DNA from: Hesseltinella vesiculosa
Taxonomy: Eukaryota; Mucoromycota; Mucoromycetes; Mucorales; Cunninghamellaceae
Length of the DNA: 64,000 bases
NCBI GenBank assembly: GCA_002104935.1
Contig: MCGT01000026.1
Coordinates: 62,001 to 126,000, forward strand
Reading direction: 5' to 3'
Shown here: in pieces, positions 35,681-47,676 of the stretch
Numbering within the stretch: position 1 is the stretch's first letter
Layout of the letters: the number at the start of each line of letters is the position of its first letter
Notes under the pieces: model-generated
The model's input: the letters and a program-made list of their open reading frames with translations, nothing else
Database searches by the model: none
What the model was told of the DNA's origin: nothing
Translations under genes and position numbers: made by a program

Positions 35681-37160
35681 TCAATCCAATTTCAGCGACA
35701 CATTTGACTTCTTTACTCGACCGGGATTTATGATTCTGTTGGTTTCGCTGTGATCGAGGCTTGGGCGTTTCATGAGAGCCATCGTAGTATTGGACGGTGA
35801 GCAGTGGGATCTGTACATTTCACAAATTTGATGGAGGAAATCTGCTTCGGTCCACAGTCGGGGTAGTTGATTCATGGTGGAAGGGACGTAGAAATTCCCT
35901 AGCTCACAAAGCGTATAAAGGCCAGGGGCTTCGATGGACATGATGTTAGAGTTGACACAGAAGATGAAGAAAAATGCAGTTAGGGCAGCATCCTCGGCCA
36001 ACTGCCAAATATAAAATCCAGACGCAAAGCTTACCCACAACCAGCACACGCAAAACGCACTTATCCTATCTTGGTCGATGATTTCCTTAGCCATAGTGGC
36101 CAGTCGGTACAGGTCAGTGTGGGTGGCTTCGTCACTAGTAAAGTCAGCAGCCTTGACCTCGATGAACCCACGTTCAATCCAACGCTGTTTGGCACGTCGC
36201 ATGTGCCCATCTGGTCGACGGTTGTCATCACGATCGTCCAAAGTTCGGTTAAGTCTACGTTTCGATAAAACGACCCGATTAAGTCAACCTGTTGATCAGC
36301 TCACAGAACTGTCATTACGTCTCATGCGCCTGTCTTTTCCTCGTGGATGGTAATGAGATATGCCTCGCAAGTGAGGCTTTTCATGTACCTTTTCACAGAC
36401 CGTTAGAAGTCGATGGTAGGGGGTAAGTCGCCTGGAAACTGAAACGCACTGCTTTATGCTGGTGATTAAGACGGATGGTTTAATTTATCTACAATAGCGT
36501 GACATACAATGGTCCAAGAATATCCATGATAAATTTCTGGTATTTTTCAAGATTATAGTCATCACAGCCCGTTTCAAACTCGTTTCTTGGTGCGCCAATC
36601 TTCATACCCTAAAAAAAATCAATATACGCTACCAGAACATATCTGGTTACCTGCAAGAAGACTGGTATAATTCGTTGTTGACCAATGCGATTGGCTAGGA
36701 GCCGAGCTTTCAGAGAATCGTGGAAGGCGTCCAGGCTATCCATCCTAATATGATCCCTGCATGGTTTCGTGCAGGCTCTCTTGGATTTTAAAACGCCGTC
36801 TTTCCCAGAGATGTTGCTGCCAGCTTCAAAGAAGTGACTCTCTGTAAGACAAACAGCAGGTTTTGAGGTTGATCTTACAAATCTTGGTGCTGCATTGTCA
36901 GAGCCATTTTTATGGAAGATGATGTTCACAGGAGGTATTTTACTCGGAATCCAATGGCAAGGAGGGTGCTCAGTTTCGAGTGGTGCAGACAGATCATCTT
37001 TGGTCATGGGCGTCCTGATGCAGCTGTTCACGCGTTTGCCGTGAATCAAAGTGGAAAGCAACACAGACGTTAAGCTTCATGTGTCTATTTTTTTTTTCCT
37101 TGAGATTACTTACCATTCGTTACGTTTGATATTGTAACCGTTGCGTAGCAATTCATCGTA
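35681..37160 (-). pseudogene. lineage-specific protein of unknown function, probably damaged
   Basis: Minus-strand exon-like pieces: 36650-37080 (STLIHGKRVNSCIRTPMTKD to RLLANRIGQQRIIPVFLQ), 36500-36610 (MKIGAPRNEFETGCDDYNLE), 36320-36450 (RLTPYHRLLTVCEKVHEKPH) and 35681-36290 (DDNRRPDGHMRR, GFIEVKAADF, DLYRLATMAKEIIDQDR, FYIWQLAEDAALTAFFF, GLYTLCELGNFYVPSTMNQL). The RRPDG...GF-EVK...DL-RLA...K-ID pattern followed by a strand ending in LYTL-ELG recalls a multicopy Mucoromycota family of unknown role. Two joints cannot be made in frame by canonical splicing, so I treat it as decaying. Its 5' region was copied to 28.55 kb. Confidence 0.4.
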
Positions 37161-37235
37161 AAAAAATAAATAAATAAAGAACGAAAAAAGGAGCTTCTCC
37201 GCTTTTTTTTTTCTCCTTCTTGTCTCATCCTCAGC

Positions 37236-37697
37236 ATGTCAGCCACCAGTGGTTCAGAAAACAGCGTGACCATCAGGCAACTGGATCATTCTGATCAGCA
37301 GGTCATTGACCAGATGTTCCCACTGCTACAGCAGCTCACGACAACAGTGCAGCCGGAATCGATTGCCATGGCCCTGGACCATTCGGGTACGATGGTGTTT
37401 GTCGCCACGAAGCAGTCCACCTTGGTTGGCACTGGATCGCTGTGCTGGACAGCGTGCTTGACAGGTGTGCGAGTGCATATTGAAGACATCGTCATTGACA
37501 GGGCCCATCGGAATCAAGGCATTGCTACGCGACTGCTCACGGCCTTGGTTGACGCTGCCCAGCATCAACTGCACGCCAAATCCATCGACCTCACCAGCCG
37601 ACCTGACCGAGTGGCAGCCAATGCACTGTACCAAAAACTTGGATTCGTTCCTCGAGACACCAACGTTTATCGATACCAGCCAACCTCTCCACAATAA
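37236..37697 (+). CDS. GNAT-family N-acetyltransferase
   Basis: Single exon, 153 aa. The fold is Gcn5-related: HIEDIVIDRAHRNQGIATRL holds motif A with the R-N-Q-G-I-A acetyl-CoA pyrophosphate loop, and AANALYQKLGFVPRDTNVYR is motif B ending in a typical N-x-YR. The size and the central V/I-D-x-x-R-x-x-G-I-A suit small-molecule acetyltransferases such as glucosamine-6-phosphate N-acetyltransferase (Gna1), but the substrate is not determinable here. A partial copy at 28.79-29.20 kb is disabled. Convergent with phospholipase D over a 163-bp gap. Confidence 0.85.
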   Translation: MSATSGSENSVTIRQLDHSDQQVIDQMFPLLQQLTTTVQPESIAMALDHSGTMVFVATKQSTLVGTGSLCWTACLTGVRVHIEDIVIDRAHRNQGIATRLLTALVDAAQHQLHAKSIDLTSRPDRVAANALYQKLGFVPRDTNVYRYQPTSPQ

Positions 37698-37860
37698 CCC
37701 TTGATTCCCTTTTTGCGATCCACCCCAAACACACTGCACTCATTCGAGGCAAAATTAATAAAAGTGTATATTTGCCAAGGAGCAAAATTAGTCGATGCTG
37801 TGTCAAACAACATCGTTGTAGAGAAGAAATAAATAAATAAAAATACGAGGTAGGGAGGAT

Positions 37861-40800
37861 CTAAGTAAAGATGACCATGGGCGTCACAGTTTCGCGGATT
37901 AAAGAGCCAAGCATATTTTCATCTTTGAGATAGTCGGTTGGGAATTGCACCAGATGGCCGCGAACCTTTTTGAGCCGCTGAAGGATGTCTTGTTCGGAGA
38001 GAGCCGTGTCGGCGACATGGCCGTGAGGGACACGGGGCAAGAACTGGCGGTGCTGTTCAAACGTATGGACGGTGTCATCAGGCACGCAGCGGAACAAGTC
38101 GCGGTAGACCAAGGTGTTGGTCCGGGCGCTCTGGTTCCAGATCGTCTGTTGGAAATGGTCCGAGGCGGGGTCGAGCGCTTGGTAGTCGAGCGGCACGTCC
38201 TGGGCGATGCTGCTGTGGCCAGACAGCTTGGGCGAGCCGTCATCGTCGAGCACTTGCTGGGGCAACGTTCGTTCGAAATTCATCATGTCGTCAGCGGTCA
38301 CGGTACGTGCACGACCGCGGCCACGCGCAGGCTCGGGAGACGGCAGGTCAGGGGATGCTGGGAGAGAAGGTGGCGTGTCGGGCTCGTTTGGCTTCGGGAT
38401 CACCTTGTCCCATTCATCAAAGTTCAGCAGGCCAAGGTGCTCTTTCATCAAATGCAGACGCATTGTCAAAGCCAGCTTGGATGCATTGTACTAAGAAAGG
38501 GAGGAGAGAGTGAGATACTTTGGCCTTGACGAGTGCTCTTTTTCTCAAATCTTACCGGTTTGCCGTTCATGATCGACGGCACCAGCTTGGTGTCTTCTAT
38601 CAGCATGGCAATTTCGGAATCACGGTTGCCCAGCTGAGATCGGTCATTGATGTTTGCTAAAAGGAGAGTCATAGGTCAGGCCCACGATACCTGGTATGTT
38701 TCTTTTCCTATTTTACCTGAACCAATGAGAACGAATCGATCGTCAACAATCATCAGTTTGTCGTGGATGTAAATCAGCTCGCTGACATAATACTGCCGGT
38801 CATCTTCATCAGAGGACTGGGTGCGTTGCAATGGGTCGGTTGTGGCCGAGGAGTTGGAACCCGTGTCGGAATTGATGACTTCGTCGAGGCCAGCCAAGGC
38901 GCTGTCCTTGGGCAGCTTTTCCCTTCGGGATCTTGGCTTGTTCTTTGCCCAGTTGCGCAGCGAGTAAAAGCCGATGTAGTCGTCAGGGTTGATGCCAGCT
39001 TCGCGTAATTTTTCCAACACGGAATTACCACCTCGCGAAATGGACACGTATTGGAAATGCATCACCGTCCTATTTTTTTTTCCGTCAAGAATGAAGTTAG
39101 TTTCCTTTCCTTCTCACACACACACTCTCTATGGCTGTCAATTACCGAGCAGCAGATGCCTCGCTGGAGGCCAAGTCCCCTTCGAAGGCGGGGATCAACG
39201 GCATGACAACGTAGATCTTGAAGTTCTCCTTTTTCCGATGTGCCTTTTTGATGCGTTCGACAATGGCTTGGGCGATCTTGTTGCGCAATACCTTGTCGGT
39301 TGTCGTAGCACTCACTACAAAAGGAGGACGGGGGACGTGAGTTGTACAGGACGAGCTGATTCTTCTTGGTGACTTACCAAAGAATTGGTTCTCGATGTAA
39401 ATATAATGTTTTGCTTTACTGATGCATTCCATGTAAGCATTATAAATCGAGTGCTATAATGAAAACGAAGTTGTCAGCGAGCGCGTACGTTTTCATCGTT
39501 CAAGCTGTTGAAGGGTTACCTCGCGCTGGATGCCAGAGCTCCATTCGGCAGAGCTGCGGAGCAATTGGGTGCGGCAGGTGCCTTTGAAGTGAGATTCATC
39601 ACGAGCCGCCACAAATTCACCCTTGGGCATCAGGAATGGCATATAAGTACGGTGCATGCCCTTGCTCGCCTTCAAGAAATTCCACCGTTGGACAAAATGT
39701 CGTGCAATGTCTCGAGCAATCGGCCCCACCTAGACAAAATAAATAAATAAAAAAAAAGCGCGTCAAAAGATCTCTATTTCCGTCGTCCTTTTTCACATAC
39801 CACGCCAATACCAGCATCATGCCATGGCATCCTAGGCGTCACTTTGCGATCAACCAGTGTCTGTGTATAGTCAGCCACTATAAAAAAAAAATAAGGTTGT
39901 CAGTTGGGGAGCTGGGCCAGCCCAGGGTCTGGGGTTTACCATTTTGGAAATCTTTGACACGAGGGTTGGAATAGTCTTGGCCAGGGAAGATTTCGTAGTC
40001 CACCCCTTCAGCTGGAGCATCAATGACGTCGTGATTACTGGAATCATAGCGCCTAGATCATCCACGCAATAAAATCATATTAAAATGGTCAGTCTTGGAG
40101 GAGGGGCGGGGGTTTATCTGTTTCCACCGCTTCTCTATTTACCCCCAGCAAAGATCTAGACCACCAATGAATGCCAATTTATTGTCGACAACCACGATTT
40201 TCTAAACAGAGAAAAATCGTCATGTCTTGTTATTATCTCACCGCTAGGTCATTTACCTCATGGTGGGACCAGAATAATACATTATTGTCAATGGACCGAT
40301 GGTCGGGGTGACGTTGTACTAGATCAAAGAGCGGGTGTGAGTCCATTTGATGACAAGCGGCCCTCCATTTTTTTTTCCTGTGCACATTACCAATAATGTT
40401 GGGGTGGAGGTTCTGCAGCCAGAGCTTGGTATGGGCGGAATTGATAGTCAAAGCCAATGACATTTCCTTGTAAATGACAATATAGATCATCACGCCTTCT
40501 TTAGCCTTACGTTGCAGTAACCGATCAAGGCGGAAGTCACGGTTTTTTTCAGGAGGGCGACGCAGATACTGAGGGAGAAGTAAAAGATATGTGTCACTCT
40601 TGGCGGGGGGTACATCTCGTTCTTTTATCCATTACCAGTTCTGGAGAGAGCCACCAATCACATATGTAAATTTCGGTGCGTGCGGAGAGAATTGCCTCGG
40701 CCACAGAATTGTAGTAATCTGCAAGGAGAAAGGGAAGAAATCAGACGGCCTGGTTTCAATTGTAAAGTAGGAAGGGAGGATGGTTACTTTCTGCATCAAC

Positions 40801-42783
40801 AAACCATTTGACCTTGGAATGGTGACGGATAGGAGCAAAGGAGCCAAAACGGTGATTCTTAACCCAGGGGCTTTCGTCTTGTACTTTTTGGATGCTGTCG
40901 CGCCATTCTTCGACCTGGCGCTTGCTGCCTTTGATTTCGATGCGCCGGAATTGATTTTCGAGCACGATGTGGTGGTGGTATCGTCGGAACAGACCATTCT
41001 TTTTCTTGCCAATGCGAAGGTTCTTGTCCAATAGCACCACATCTGTTGGTGCCGTCGAGCCAATGTCACTGCAAAATGCTAGGTAGCTGGTCAAAAAAAA
41101 ACCCATAAGCTACAATGCCTTTTTCTTACACAGTTGAAATGCCAGAACTTACGAATCCCGGAGAATGACCCATTCTTTTTGCCAGAGATGAGGCTTGAAG
41201 TGACAGATGCGGGGGGTGACAAAGTTGAAACGGTTTTCCAGATAGCACTCCTTGCCTTTCCAGCCCATGTCCTGCACAATGCTGATGGCTGAGATTTCCA
41301 AAAACTCGCACACATCGTAGCTAACCGTGAGATGGCATCGCTTGAGGAGCTCACGGAGGTAGGTGGTGAGTTGCTGACGACGCTGCAGGGCGATTTCCTT
41401 GCGTTCCTTGCCACCGTCAGATTCCTGTGAGCCAATGTCCTCCCCTCGCAAGGTTTCCATAGCCGAGTTGATCCACGACTGCAACTGGTTGGGAAACGGC
41501 GGAGGTGCCGGGGCTGAATCTTGCACGCTTGCCTTGAATTTCATTGTATAGTGAAGTGCTACAAAGTCTGTGATTTTGCGTCGAATCACCCATTTCACGT
41601 CGCCATATTGCAGCTCGATCCGAAACACCCACTGATTGATCCCCTGTGTTTCCAGTACCGAATCTGTGATGTCCACCTGAAAAAAAAAAAAAAAAGCGTG
41701 TGTCAATAACAAGAGGGCGGTGGCGGCAAGCGTGATGACTTGCATGAAGGAACTGTAGCAAGACAGGTGGCTAGTGCGGGTACCGAGAAAGAGGGGAAAA
41801 CAAATCAATAAAATGGAAAACCAGCAGTCCCATGTCTGTGGACTTACAGGTTTACGACCGTGTGCATCCTTGATCGTGGCGATACTCAGAGGTTCGTAAA
41901 GAGCTTGACAAAAGGGAGCCAGCATGGAGGCGGCATCGGTGACGGTGGAGGTGTGGCGGGGCGTGGGTTTTTTCAGGTTGGAGATGAGCCGGATCTTGTC
42001 CATGGTTTTACCCCAGTGCATACGGGCACGCATGTCCAGGCGGTGGGAAGAAGTGGCAGGGTCATGGACCGGCTCAGGTGGCCTGGGCGCATCCTTGCTT
42101 TCCATGGGTGGCGATGAGAATGGATGGGCGAAGAAGTTGGAGGCGGGGGAGGTGGCGTGCTGGCTAGGGTCCAGGCTTTCCGGCTGTAATTGCTGGCTGG
42201 TGCTTGATTCATCTGAGAAGCGCCAGGAAGACTTGTTTTCAGCAGGTGAGGAGGTGGCGCCAGTAGGAGGCAAGCTGAAGCCCGAGGCGCTGGGGTCGTC
42301 GTCCAGGCGTTGGTCAGGTAAGTTTTCCAGTTCACCCAGGGTGGGCAGCGTCAGCTCTTCGTCTTCCTCTCTGCTAGTGGGTGGCACCTGGCCGTAGCGG
42401 TTCTCGACCATGGCCAGCTCCAGATCACGGAAACCAAGCGATCCGTTTGATGTCTGGCGGCGCAAAAGAGGCAGGCGCGGCAGGGAGTCTTCTCTTGCAG
42501 CATGGAGCTTGCCCATGGCCTTTTTCCATTGTGACCGAGCAGAGAAGGCTACATGGGTATCGTCTTGGTGATCGTTGCGCTGTTGGTGTTGGGGCGGTGT
42601 TGGAACGGTGGGTGAGACTAGTTCATCGATGCTGTTCTGGCGTGATGACCGTGGCCGGAAATGATGCCAGACATGGTGTTGCTCCTGGGTGTCATCATTT
42701 TCCTGTTGCTGTTGTTGCTGATGTTTCTGTTTTTCGTACTTCTGTGTATAATATCCAACGGCTTCTCCTATTGGATTGGACAT
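37861..42783 (-). CDS. phospholipase D1 (PX-PH-PLD, SPO14-type)
   Basis: Fifteen exons on the minus strand: 41848-42783, 41153-41676, 40788-41086, 40636-40718, 40391-40568, 40257-40318, 40143-40201, 39940-40052, 39801-39877, 39520-39729, 39378-39453, 39146-39314, 38717-39069, 38556-38656, 37861-38490. 1,289 aa. A disordered N-terminus with a Gln run precedes a PX domain (from about residue 312, [20 protein letters not shown]) and a PH-like domain (to about residue 590). The first HKD motif spans exons 6-7 ([19 protein letters not shown]); the second is [29 protein letters not shown] and [10 protein letters not shown] are family signatures. It hydrolyses phosphatidylcholine to phosphatidic acid at membranes. 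Start chosen at MSNPIGEAV; a longer frame upstream is T-run noise. Confidence 0.95.
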
Positions 42784-44256
42784 GATTCGTCCTTGGTAAA
42801 AAAAAAAAGGAGGGAAAGAGAAAAAGAAAAAAAAAATTGCTTGATCGGGAAAACGGGGTTTTGAGCAGTTTTTGATGTAGGAAGCACTGTACAACAGCCG
42901 GGTCATGAAGTATTTCCTTCTGTAGCAACCCACCATGCCCTTCCCATGGTCTATGACTGAACTATTTTTTTATTCTTCGACGTTGACATGTCGCTGGGCC
43001 TTCTCGCATCTTTATTCCCTAAAGACACTGGCCAAAAAAAAAACCCCCCAAAAGTGAAACCGTCACATGAACTCCCCAGGCGTACAAGGCTAGTACTGGC
43101 CAGCGGACGAAGCTGGTTACATCCGCACAATTTTATTTGCAAGAATTATAGAAAAAAGTCGACCATGTCCTATGGGGATAGAAAATATGGCATTTGTCAA
43201 GTTGGCTCTAAAGTTGTCCTGACTCCTCTGATCATTTGCTAACACAAACCTATTTATTTCATGCATCTTCCACCGTTTACTGAAACCTCTAGCCCTATGG
43301 ACACATGTTGCCCTGCGAAGCGACTCACTTCATCATGAAAAGGAAAAATAGCGCAAAATCGCAAGGAACTTCCCCAGACTCTTTTTGGAAAGCCGGCGTT
43401 GTCCACCGAATTCAGGCACACTCTGCGCCGACCCAGAATGGGCGACGGCGTCGTCTGAAAAAAAAATTGGCAGCACCTTTGGTCAAAAGGGTCGACATGA
43501 GATTAGGCACGGAAGTGACGCCGAAAAAATCAAGCAGATGATGTTGCCCAGTCAAGTATTGATCAGGGTTGACATCACTGAACGCCCAGCTAATTTTAAT
43601 AGGAAACCCCTCTGACCATCCGGTCGAAAATCAAAAGGCTGCAGAGAATCAACAGACACGAATCGGCGAACGAGATCTTGTCATCGTCCAATAAAATGCA
43701 TTTTCTGTTTTTGGCGTTCAAATCTAACGTCACCCTTGGTGGGTCCTTTTTTTTTTTTTTCAATCGTTCCCTTGGTCGCAGCCGTATTTGCTTTGTACCG
43801 CTGGGATTTTACAGTCCTACGTACATACACATACACATGACTAGGCAGCGGATCATCGGCAATTCCCCAGTCAATTATATTCAGATGTCGTCGAACACAT
43901 TTCATCCTACGCCTCCTATGGAGCCATTGGCTCTGCACTGACTTGCATAATCATCCACCTGCTTGAATAAATCCAATCCTTCGGCTAAAATTCTGCGATT
44001 AGCCATAGCGCCTTCCTTGATGAGAAGAGCACTCCTTGTCCGAGAGAGCTACCCGCATTGTTTTAAAATGTAGAATGTAAGACGCCCTTACAAAGTACCA
44101 TCGGTTGAGGTACGATCCTGCTCATGCACTGGATGTCGTTTCCCTTTGGTGGTGCCTGAATTTCCATATCGGAAGTCTAACCTTTTTTCTTTTCCACATG
44201 AAAATGCCATTGGCCGCACTATTTTTTCCCTTTGCTTTTTTTAACATTCACACACG
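42784..44256. other. intergenic with repeat fragments
   Basis: Holds the phospholipase D promoter side, a diverged member of the dispersed repeat family at about 43490-43640 (GCCGAAAAAATCAAGC, TTGCCCAGTC, CCCCTCTGACCATCC), and at 43685-43712 a 28-bp word repeated exactly at 50540-50567. No gene seen. Confidence 0.5.
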
Positions 44257-45720
44257 ATGCTGCCGTTGGAAGGGGTTACTGTGTTCGAAATGGCTGGCCT
44301 TGCTCCAGCACCTTTTGCAGGCATGATCATGGCCGACTTTGGTGCCAATGTCATTCGTATTGATCGGCCCAATGGCAACTCTGCTGATCTTTTGACAAGG
44401 CAACATAGAAAAGGATGCAAAGGCGCGCTTTGACTCATCTTGCTTGTTCATCCAACGTAGACGTAAACGGTCGCTTGCTCTTGATATGAAGAATGCAGAA
44501 GCCATAGCACTGTTCAAGAAGCTGATTGCGAAAGTGGATGTTGTGTTGGACCCATTCCGACCGGGCGTCATGGAGAAGTTGGGCATTGGTCCCAAGGACC
44601 TGCTGGCGATCAACCCTCGTCTGATCTTTGCTCGACTTAGTGGGTTTGGTCAAACGGGATCCCTGGCCGCTGGCCATGATATCAACTATTTGGCCATTTC
44701 TGGTGTCCTAGAGGTAAAAACGGCATGGCCCTTTCCTTCACGCTCACTGGCTTTTTTTCACCCCAGATGCTTGGCCGTCAAGGCGAAACGCCCGCCTTCC
44801 CAATGAACATTGCCGGTAATTCTGAAAGAGCCCATGGTCTGCTACACTACTGCAAGTGGCTCACTTTATTTTCTCTTGCTGTAGCTGATTTTGCTGGCGG
44901 CGGTCTGATGTGCGTGATGGGGGTCTTGATGGCATTGTTGGAGCGAGTAAGATCTGGCCAAGGTCAGGTGATTGACGCCAACCTGGTAAGCAGATTCACA
45001 TGCGGCAAGTCATCCTCCTAGGCTGATCCTTTTATGCGTTTTTTTTTTTTTTTGATAGACTTCTGGTTCCGCTTACCTGGCTACGTTCCCCATGCTGATG
45101 CGAGAGAATGGTTTGGTTTGGAGCAATGAACGAGGCACCAACATGCTGGATGGTGGTGCCCATTTTTATGAAGTGTACAAAACCAAGGACGACCTTTACA
45201 TGGCAGTGTAAGTTTTTAGTGATTTTGTTACTATTGGCTTATGTTGTCTCGTTACAGGGGAGCCATCGAACCTCAATTTTACGCGGCACTATTGCATGGC
45301 TTGGGATTGAAACAGCAAGACTTACCAGACCAACACGATCAGTCACAATGGCCGGCGATGAAGCAACGGTTTCAAGCCATCTTTAGCTGCAAGACTCAGC
45401 TGGAGTGGACCCAAGTGTTTGATGGCACCGATGCCTGCTGCACACCTGTGCTGAGCACACAACAGGCCATTCCTGGAAGTGAGCAAGAAGCTCTTCAGCA
45501 AAAAGACCACTGGCCCCGCCAAGCTGTCCTACCCCAACCCACCCCTGCCTTGGACCGCACGCCTGCCCATCCGGCACCTTACCGAGAGAATGCCGGCACC
45601 TTTCTGTCCCCAGGGTCGCACTCTGTCGATGTTCTGTCTGAATTGGGTCTCCATGGCCAGACCATTGCTGCCTTGATCAAGACTGGCGTTGTTCATGATG
45701 CGCAATCTTCCCATTTGTAA
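44257..45720 (+). CDS. alpha-methylacyl-CoA racemase (CoA-transferase family III), PTS1-like SHL end
   Basis: Six exons (44257-44399, 44461-44713, 44767-44815, 44885-44985, 45059-45207, 45258-45720), 385 aa. The start [20 protein letters not shown] and then [23 protein letters not shown] and RLSGFGQTG are typical of [18 protein letters not shown] holds the family's conserved Asp and [19 protein letters not shown] the next signature. The enzyme epimerises 2-methyl-branched acyl-CoAs for beta-oxidation. The last three residues are SHL, a recognised variant of the SKL peroxisomal import signal. Intron 1 is GC-AG (GCAACA donor); with it spliced the [12 protein letters not shown] junction is exactly the family pattern. 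Confidence 0.92.
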
Positions 45721-46052
45721 TGCAAATAAAAAAAAATAGGAGAGAATGTCCATTTTATTATTATGAGGTAAGTGGTGGGTAAAAATTATACAGAGGATCC
45801 CAGAAAGTGGAAACGACACTGTCGGTAATAAGAGCAAAGGAATAAAGATTGGATAGAAAGGTAACGCTAAAAAAAAAAAAAAAAAAGAGAGAGAGAGAGA
45901 GAGAGATCAATGAATGGCGGTGGAGCAGGAGGAAAGGGATGATCGAACTATAAAAAAAAATACCAAATATTCACTAGGTTAATAATAAAAAAAAAAAGAT
46001 TCGATGCAATGTGGATACTCTCAAGATAACATATAGATGGGCTGAGAAAGAA
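45721..46052. other. convergent 3' intergenic region
   Basis: 332 bp between two convergent genes. Contains an 18-bp A-run plus a short GA repeat (about 45868-45905) and several A-rich stretches that could act as polyadenylation signals. Confidence 0.5.
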
Positions 46053-47497
46053 CTAGGTGGCGGCTTCAGAAAGGACAGGGGGCTTTTCGTCATCGGGTTT
46101 GATGGGGGAAAATGCCTTGGGGGAAAGGGTGGGTTTGCCGTCGTGGAGACCGTTGGTGTGATTGAGGTCCATGGTGGAGAGGGCAGCGTCGAGGGACGTC
46201 ATGCTAGTGGGGCGGCTGAGGTGACGAGGCGAGCGAGGTGGAGAATAGGGCGAGGTGCCGTTGCTCCAAGGATGTGGTGGTTGGCCGCTGCTGGTGGAGG
46301 TGGCGGTGGTGGGCGAGTTTGGATTCGAGCCCGAGGACGAACTCATGGCGGTGTGGTGGCCGTATTCAAGAAGCTCAGCTTGCGAAACACGGATGGACAG
46401 GCGGGACGATGATTGAAAAGGTGACGAGCTGACAGTGTTGGAGAGTTTGGTAGGGCCGGGGTGTGTGGATGAGAGGCCAGAGCGATAGGAGCTGACAGAC
46501 TCAGGACGAGACGGTGACCGGGTGTTTTGGGTGAGGTGGTGTTCTGCTAAAAACTGCTCGAGGAAGTCCACGACCAAAGGCTCCTTCATGGCCGACAGCT
46601 TGTATTCTTCAAAAGACTATTGTCAGCAAAAAGGTGAGCACCCTTCCACTTTTGGACGGATAAACTTACTAGGCGGCCATCATCATCCACATCCAGGTCT
46701 TCAAATAAGCGATTGACCATTAATTTGATTTCATTGGTTTTATCTTCATCCGAGCCAAACCCAGCCTGTGACTTGAGGGAGGGTCAATGACGAAAAGGAT
46801 GGGGTGGTTATTTTTTACCAATTGAATCATAACACGTTCCAGATCAGGTCTTGTGAGATAACCAGTATGCTTCACATCATACAGCTTAAAAGACACTAAA
46901 GGTAATAAATCAAATGCATAAACATGGCCCAGTAAGGATCTGTGCCTCCTTGTTTAGGTCATGCCTCATTTTTTTACTTACACTCTAATTTTTCTTCAGG
47001 CGTGCCTTTCATAAAGACACTGAGGCCATCAACAAATTGTCTAGAAAAAGAGTCAACAAGACAGCCCATTGATAAAAAGGAGGCTTACTCGAAATCAATG
47101 GCATTGTTATCATCGACATCAAATGAGCAGTACAAGCGTTTCAAAAAGACTTCATCGCTGGAAGACACACTGGGCACACACTTTTTCACCGTCTGTTCAA
47201 AATAAAAAATAAAATAAAAAAGGGAGCCATCCATGGAGAGTTGTTCATCATCCTTTTCGGTCAGTGGCTACCTCTTTGAACATATCTTCGGTGATGTTGT
47301 TTTCGCTTAGGTGACTAGATGACATGGACTGCAGGTTATGGCGAAGCTTGCTAATTTCTTTTCGTGAGACTGCAAGTAAAGCATCAGTAAAGACTTTATT
47401 GGACTGCTCATAGGGAGCACCCATGTTTGATCCCAGATGACTTACAATGTGTCTTTTGTGAAAGTCGCTTATTTTCTTTGCTCTTTGCTTGACCCAT
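46053..47497 (-). CDS. EF-hand calcium sensor (calcineurin-B/NCS-like) with long disordered tail
   Basis: Seven exons on the minus strand (47446-47497, 47272-47369, 47089-47192, 46982-47040, 46819-46895, 46670-46765, 46053-46616), 349 aa. It begins MGQAKSKENK, a likely N-myristoylation site (Gly2, Ser6). Canonical 12-residue loops are DVDDNNAIDFEQ and DVDDDGRLSFEE; the loop in YDVKHTGYLTRPDL is less canonical. Residues 1-190 have the four-EF layout of calcineurin B-like and recoverin-like sensors. The ~160-residue Ser/Pro/Thr-rich C-terminal tail is unusual for that class, whose members are about 170-190 aa. Membrane-associated calcium signalling is inferred. It has a short divergent promoter shared with the next gene. 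Confidence 0.85.
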
Positions 47498-47676
47498 GTT
47501 TAACAATAAAGAAAAAGTTGAAAAAAGGGAAAAGAGAAGGTTGGTCATTAGGGATGGCCAATAAATATGATTGGCCGGGCGGAGTCCTCCACATTTTCAT
47601 TTTTTTTTTCTTCTTGTCCCTCTCTTTTGCCTTGATTGTTTTTCCACTAGCCAATTGTTTGAAAGAAAGGCCAGCC

